Shown one piece after another: positions 6,815 through 9,886 of a stretch of DNA of 9,886 bases. Each line of letters starts with the position of its first letter. Position 1 is the stretch's first letter. Under the pieces are notes generated by a model. The model was not told where the DNA came from. It worked only from the letters and a program-made list of their open reading frames with translations, and searched no databases. The DNA is taken from positions 1 to 9,886 of the forward strand of contig CAMYLL010000071.1 in the NCBI GenBank assembly GCA_947259235.1, in the 5' to 3' direction. Source of the stretch: an uncultured Pseudodesulfovibrio sp. GTDB taxonomy: Bacteria > Desulfobacterota > Desulfovibrionia > Desulfovibrionales > Desulfovibrionaceae. The translations under genes and the position numbers were made by a program.

Positions 6815-7978
6815 ATGGAAATACTCTGCCCCGAATGTCAGTTCAGCCGCGAGGTTGACGAGACCAAGATTCCGCCCCGGTCGCAGGTGGCCACCTGCCC
6901 GAAATGCAAGACGAAATTCAAATTCCGCGAGCTGCCGGAAGAGGATTTCTTCCTTGAAGAGCAGGCCGACGCCCCCACGCCGGAGCCGAAACATTCCGCG
7001 AGCGCTCATGCGCCCGAGAACCTCGAACCGCCCACCCCGGAACAGGTGGAGCCGTCCTTCCCTGGTCTGCCGCGCGACGACGAGCCCGAACAGGGCGAAA
7101 CCGACGCATACGACCCGGACGAAATCGAGGAGCAGGACCCCAGGGACGCTCTCTGGAGCCGCCTCGACAAGATGCGCCCGCCCGCAGCGGATCAGCCCAA
7201 ACGCACGCCGGAACCGCGAGACGAACCAGACGGCGAGTCCGACGAGGAACCGAGCTACGGGGCCAACCCCATCCCGGGCTGGACCGGCGAATTCAATGAG
7301 GATTTCCCGGACCCGATGGGCCCGGGCGGCGATCGCCATGGTGACGATTCCAGCCCCCTGGTTCCGCCGCCCTTTGAACAGCTCGACCGCTATGGCTTCT
7401 TCCAGGGGCTGATCATGACCGTCAGGCTTGTCCTGCGCTCGCCACGGCTGTTCTTCTCCGTCATGCCCGTGGGCGGCGGGCTGGCCAAACCGCTGACCTT
7501 CGCCATCCTGCTGACCATGATCCAGAGCCTGTTCCAGTACGGCTGGGAGATCATGGGCCTGTCCACCTCCATCGGGTCGGGCGGCGCACCGAGCGGGACC
7601 TCCGGCACAGTGGGCGGACTGATGATGCTGCTGTTCATGCCCGCCTTCATCGCCGCGGGCCAGTTCGCCGTCACCGGCGTTTACCACCTGCTGCTGGTGC
7701 TCATGCGGGCGGACAACCAGGGCTTTGAGGGAACGTTCAGGGCGCTGGCCTATGCCAACGCCCCGCTGGCCCTCGGCATCTTTCCCATGCCCGTGGTCGA
7801 GATCGAGATCGCCTGGATGTTCCTGGCCGCCGTATGGGGGCTGTTCCTGACCATCGTGGGCCTCAAGTACATTCACAAGACGAGCTACGCCAAGGTCATT
7901 CCCGTTGCGCTCGTCCCCCTGCTGCTCGCCATGATCGGTGGATTTCTGGTCTACCACAATCAGTTGGCCACCATATAG
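6815..7978 (+). CDS. Zinc-ribbon and Yip1-domain membrane protein
   Basis: A 387-residue protein of three parts. Residues 1-40 are an MJ0042-type zinc ribbon: CPEC at 5-8 and CPKC at 28-31 supply four metal ligands around a basic segment. Residues about 41-190 are an acidic, Pro-rich, presumably disordered linker. The C-terminal part, from GLIMTVRLVLRSPRLFFSVM onward, looks like a Yip1-family multispanning domain. It has hydrophobic stretches near 227-249, 267-297, 315-350 and 362-381. The protein would sit in the cytoplasmic membrane with the zinc ribbon in the cytoplasm. I place the start at the second ATG (6815): AAGGA (6804-6808) abuts the first ATG (6809) with no spacer but lies 6 nt from the second, and the ribbon begins right there. 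The function of bacterial zinc-ribbon/Yip1 fusions is not established. It is probably coupled to the small gene 9 nt downstream. Confidence 0.8.
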   Translation: MEILCPECQFSREVDETKIPPRSQVATCPKCKTKFKFRELPEEDFFLEEQADAPTPEPKHSASAHAPENLEPPTPEQVEPSFPGLPRDDEPEQGETDAYDPDEIEEQDPRDALWSRLDKMRPPAADQPKRTPEPRDEPDGESDEEPSYGANPIPGWTGEFNEDFPDPMGPGGDRHGDDSSPLVPPPFEQLDRYGFFQGLIMTVRLVLRSPRLFFSVMPVGGGLAKPLTFAILLTMIQSLFQYGWEIMGLSTSIGSGGAPSGTSGTVGGLMMLLFMPAFIAAGQFAVTGVYHLLLVLMRADNQGFEGTFRALAYANAPLALGIFPMPVVEIEIAWMFLAAVWGLFLTIVGLKYIHKTSYAKVIPVALVPLLLAMIGGFLVYHNQLATI

Positions 7979-7987
7979 GATAACGCC

Positions 7988-8323
7988 ATGTTCGGATGGT
8001 TCAAGAACATGATGGCCGAGTGGAAAGCCCGGCGCAAACTGGACCGCGAGATCGACCCGCGCGCCATCAAGGAGATGGCCCACGAGATTCGCGACCTCGC
8101 CTTGCTCGCGGCCCAGCTCGGCCCGCGCGGCAAGGAAATCCGGGCGCTCATACGGAACATCCTGACCGAGATGGAACGGCTTTCGGCCCTGGCCGACCGA
8201 CCGGAGTTCCGCAGGCTCTCCCCTGGCAAGCGCATCTTGCTGCGCCAGGGGCTGCTCGAATCCCGCGAGCAGTTGCTCGACTCCATAGAATCCACCCCCT
8301 CACCCACCGAAACCCTGCAATAA
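7988..8323 (+). CDS. Small charged helical protein of unknown function
   Basis: A 111-residue protein I cannot assign to a named family. It begins with a short amphipathic, aromatic segment (MFGWFKNMMAEWKARRKLDR), which might associate with membranes. It then appears almost entirely helical and highly charged (EMAHEIRDLALLAAQLG, EIRALIRNILTEMERLSALA, KRILLRQGLLESREQLLDSI). It has a flexible Ser/Thr/Pro tail, no cysteine and no full transmembrane segment. The start is supported by AGGA (7977-7980), which overlaps the stop codon of the Yip1 gene, with a 7-nt spacer. The tight coupling suggests the two products work together, possibly as a cytosolic partner of the membrane protein; that is inference only. 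Coding is credible because the frame is continuous and the ribosome binding site is well placed. Confidence 0.75.
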   Translation: MFGWFKNMMAEWKARRKLDREIDPRAIKEMAHEIRDLALLAAQLGPRGKEIRALIRNILTEMERLSALADRPEFRRLSPGKRILLRQGLLESREQLLDSIESTPSPTETLQ

Positions 8324-8353
8324 CACGTCCCGGCGTCCAGCAATAATCATGGG

Positions 8354-8369
8354 CGGCATGCTACTTGCT
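8354..8369 (+). promoter_or_regulatory. Candidate sigma-54 promoter of the OmpA-domain lipoprotein gene
   Basis: CGGCATG (8354-8360), a 4-nt spacer and TTGCT (8365-8369) match the sigma-54 consensus at the essential GG (8355-8356) and GC (8367-8368), which are 12 nt apart. Only the leading T and one base of the CG after GGCA deviate. Transcription would start near 8380, leaving a leader of about 72 nt. The site lies in the gap between two genes, which favours a real promoter. Confidence 0.6.
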
Positions 8370-8451
8370 CACTCCCTTTCACAGTAAACGGGAGCGTCGT
8401 CCTCTTGGCGCGTATCCTCAATGCGGCTGCAACAATTACCCGGTGTACGTC

Positions 8452-9582
8452 ATGAAAAAAATATTTCTTTTCGCACTGTTGTTATCCATGACCGCCTGCG
8501 CGTACTTGGACCCATCCATCACCGACCAGACCAATATCATCAGCGATTCGCCTGTCAGGAAATCGTCGCTCCAGGTCTCCGTACACCCCCGAGGCAGGCA
8601 GTATCGCCCGCTGACAGCTTATTTCCACCCTTTCGTCATTCAGCAGGAAAACAGCGACTATGCCCAGCTCTCCAACGCCTTTGCCCAGATATTCAACAAC
8701 GTCTGGCTGGAGGAGCGCCTGTTCCCGATTATGGAGTTCCAGCCCGGCGTGCCGTGGCAGGGTGTGAGGACCGCCCTGGAGCGGGCCAGGCGCCGGGGCG
8801 CCGACCTGCTTGTTCTCGGCTTCGTCCCCTATTTCTATGCGGGACATACCATCGACGACACGGCCATCACCATCCAGATCAACATCTACGACACCGAAAC
8901 GGGGACCCTGCAATGGACCATGATGCAGTCCGGCCGCATCGAGGACAAGCTGCCCGACGACTACATCTACTTCCGGCATGAATTCCGTCTCAGCGACGCG
9001 CCCTTCAGCGTGATCATCCGCGACATCGCCCGGGACATGGCCGTGCCGCTCAAGAGCTGGCTCCCGGACCCGGACACCGAATTCACCTTTGCCGAAACCC
9101 CCGCCGCCGTGACGGCGGGCCTCTCCGGCAACCCGGCGGGCATGGAGCAGGATCTGCCCGCTGACGAGGCCGGAACAAAAGGCAAGGCCGCCGCGAAGCC
9201 CGCTCCGGACGACGGGCAGTCCATACGCCCGGACGTCAACGGCGTGAACCTCAACATCCTGTTCGAGTTCGACAAGGCAACCATCAGACCGGCCTCCTAC
9301 CCCATCCTCGACGCCCTGGGCGAAGCGCTCAACTCCGACGACCTCAAGGGCCGCAACATCATCGTCGCGGGCCATACCGACATGCGCGGAGACGCCGCCT
9401 ACAACCTGACCCTTTCCAAACAGCGGGCCGATGCGGTCAAGGAGTACCTGGTGGGCAAATGGAGCGTGCAGCCCGACCTGATCGAGGCCGTGGGCTACGG
9501 AAAATCCAGACCCATCACCCAGGGGCAGACCGAAGAGGACCGACAGAAGAACCGGCGCGTCGAGATTCGTCTGGCGCAATAG
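8452..9582 (+). CDS. OmpA-family peptidoglycan-binding lipoprotein
   Basis: A 376-residue predicted outer-membrane lipoprotein. MKKIFLFALLLSMTAC is a lipoprotein signal peptide with Cys16 as the acylated residue. Residues about 35-205 form an unusual periplasmic domain; the segment GADLLVLGFVPYFYAG (116-131), followed by strands ending in a TGTLQW turn, resembles the TolB-N/CsgG/LpoB-like alpha-beta fold, which is tentative. An Ala/Pro/Asp-rich linker (about 215-262) leads to a complete OmpA C-terminal domain (264-376): FEFDKATIRP, AGHTDMRGDAAYN, LSKQRA and NRRVEIRL. Asp310 and Arg325 sit where OmpA uses its diaminopimelate-binding Asp and Arg, so it should anchor the envelope to peptidoglycan. 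The frame extends upstream to a TTG at 8365, but the signal peptide fixes the start at 8452. No good Shine-Dalgarno precedes it. A Pal-like or flagellar/motor-linked role is possible; neither is shown. Confidence 0.88.
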   Translation: MKKIFLFALLLSMTACAYLDPSITDQTNIISDSPVRKSSLQVSVHPRGRQYRPLTAYFHPFVIQQENSDYAQLSNAFAQIFNNVWLEERLFPIMEFQPGVPWQGVRTALERARRRGADLLVLGFVPYFYAGHTIDDTAITIQINIYDTETGTLQWTMMQSGRIEDKLPDDYIYFRHEFRLSDAPFSVIIRDIARDMAVPLKSWLPDPDTEFTFAETPAAVTAGLSGNPAGMEQDLPADEAGTKGKAAAKPAPDDGQSIRPDVNGVNLNILFEFDKATIRPASYPILDALGEALNSDDLKGRNIIVAGHTDMRGDAAYNLTLSKQRADAVKEYLVGKWSVQPDLIEAVGYGKSRPITQGQTEEDRQKNRRVEIRLAQ

Positions 9583-9636
9583 GGGGTTGCCCCTTGACAC
9601 GGTGAGAACAATTCTTACATGATTCCCTGAACGCAA

Positions 9637-9664
9637 GGGGGGCGCTCGGCGCCCCCCTTTTTTT
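9637..9664 (+). terminator. Strong Rho-independent terminator after the lipoprotein gene
   Basis: GGGGGGCGC (9637-9645) and GCGCCCCCC (9649-9657) form a perfect 9-bp stem with a TCG loop, followed by seven T residues (9658-9664). This ends the OmpA-lipoprotein transcript 55 nt after its stop codon. A small extra hairpin (AGGGG 9581-9585 with CCCCT 9590-9594) overlaps the stop codon. Confidence 0.92.
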
Positions 9665-9731
9665 CATCTTTTACACCGCAGATTTTGTATGCTACCTGAG
9701 ACCTTCACTTCATAAGAGAGGTTTAATCCAC

Positions 9732-9886
9732 ATGATAGGCATTTCGAAACTTTACTGCGGCGCAGTCGAACCGTCCGACGCGCTTCGCTACGGCCGCGAA
9801 TCCGGGCAGCTGCCCTCCCACCTGCTTCAGTTCTCCAAGGACAAGAAGCCCGTCGTGGTCTGGAACATGACCCAGCGGTGCAATCT
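9732..9886 (+). CDS. ahbC: Radical SAM protein, probable AhbC (3'-truncated by window edge)
   Basis: Only the first 51 codons are present. The N-terminus (MIGISKLYCGAVEPSDALRY, then LPSHLLQFSKDKKPVVVWNM) looks like AhbC, the 12,18-didecarboxysiroheme deacetylase of the siroheme-dependent heme b pathway of sulfate reducers. AhbC removes the acetate side chains at C2 and C7, giving iron-coproporphyrin III. The visible TQRCN places Cys50 as the first ligand of the expected CxxxCxxC radical SAM [4Fe-4S] site; the other two cysteines lie beyond the window. The start is supported by GAGAGG (9716-9721) ten bases before the ATG. The gene is its own transcription unit, following a strong terminator. 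A -10-like TATGCT (9688-9693) lies upstream, but no convincing -35 box was found. AhbD or another SPASM-type radical SAM protein is the alternative, recalled from family knowledge rather than searched. Confidence 0.75.
   Translation, partial: MIGISKLYCGAVEPSDALRYGRESGQLPSHLLQFSKDKKPVVVWNMTQRCN

Noticed and set aside
6419..8083. 554-codon open frame on the minus strand
   Set aside because: It lies antisense to the glycosyltransferase and Yip1 genes. Its translation is low-complexity His/Gly/Arg/Asp-rich with no domain, typical of a GC-rich shadow frame.
8365..8451. 29-residue N-terminal extension of the OmpA lipoprotein from TTG 8365
   Set aside because: The extension would bury the lipoprotein signal peptide, has no ribosome binding site, and its start codon overlaps the candidate sigma-54 -12 element.
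9594..9622. Exact -35 box TTGACA (9594-9599) just after the lipoprotein gene
   Set aside because: The best -10 at proper spacing is TACATG or ACATGA, a poor match. Any transcript would meet the perfect terminator at 9637-9664 after about 35 nt, too short for a credible small RNA.

Overview
The window looks like chromosomal DNA of a sulfate-reducing member of the Desulfovibrionaceae (Desulfovibrio/Pseudodesulfovibrio type). It is GC-rich with dense coding and every supported gene on the + strand. The assignment rests on three things: the flagellin/fliD/fliS cluster flanked by glycosyltransferases, a zinc-ribbon/Yip1 protein followed by a small charged protein, and the start of a radical SAM gene that looks like ahbC of the siroheme-dependent heme pathway. 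No RNA genes, insertion sequences, CRISPR arrays, attachment sites or phage genes were seen.

Layout. Positions 1-621 hold the 3' part of a CgeB-like glycosyltransferase gene. A regulatory interval (622-870) follows, with a sigma-28 promoter and a flagellin leader that can fold into two small hairpins, each presenting GGA in a hexaloop; the second covers the Shine-Dalgarno sequence. Then come flagellin (871-1755), a terminator, a sigma-54 promoter, the filament cap gene fliD (1921-3621), fliS with an unusual Pro-rich tail (3642-4349) and a strong terminator. Next are two overlapping glycosyltransferase genes (4440-5513 and 5510-6718). After them come a zinc-ribbon/Yip1 membrane protein (6815-7978) with a closely coupled 111-aa helical protein (7988-8323). 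A lipoprotein with a C-terminal OmpA peptidoglycan-binding domain (8452-9582) lies behind a candidate sigma-54 promoter. A perfect intrinsic terminator (9637-9664) precedes the first 51 codons of a probable ahbC (9732 to the window end).

How the genes fit together. The first two thirds form a filament-assembly locus: subunit, cap, export chaperone and probable glycosylation enzymes. The promoters suggest a hierarchy, with sigma-54 driving the cap/chaperone pair and sigma-28 driving the late filament subunit, plus possible CsrA control of flagellin translation. The OmpA lipoprotein also seems to have a sigma-54 promoter and might belong to the same regulon, which is inference. The heme gene is a separate transcription unit.

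The most noteworthy observations are the two-hairpin flagellin leader, the sigma-54 site inside the naive 5' extension of the OmpA lipoprotein gene, the roughly 115-residue extension of FliS, and the composite glycosyltransferase at 5510-6718. I do not see a wholly new multi-gene system.
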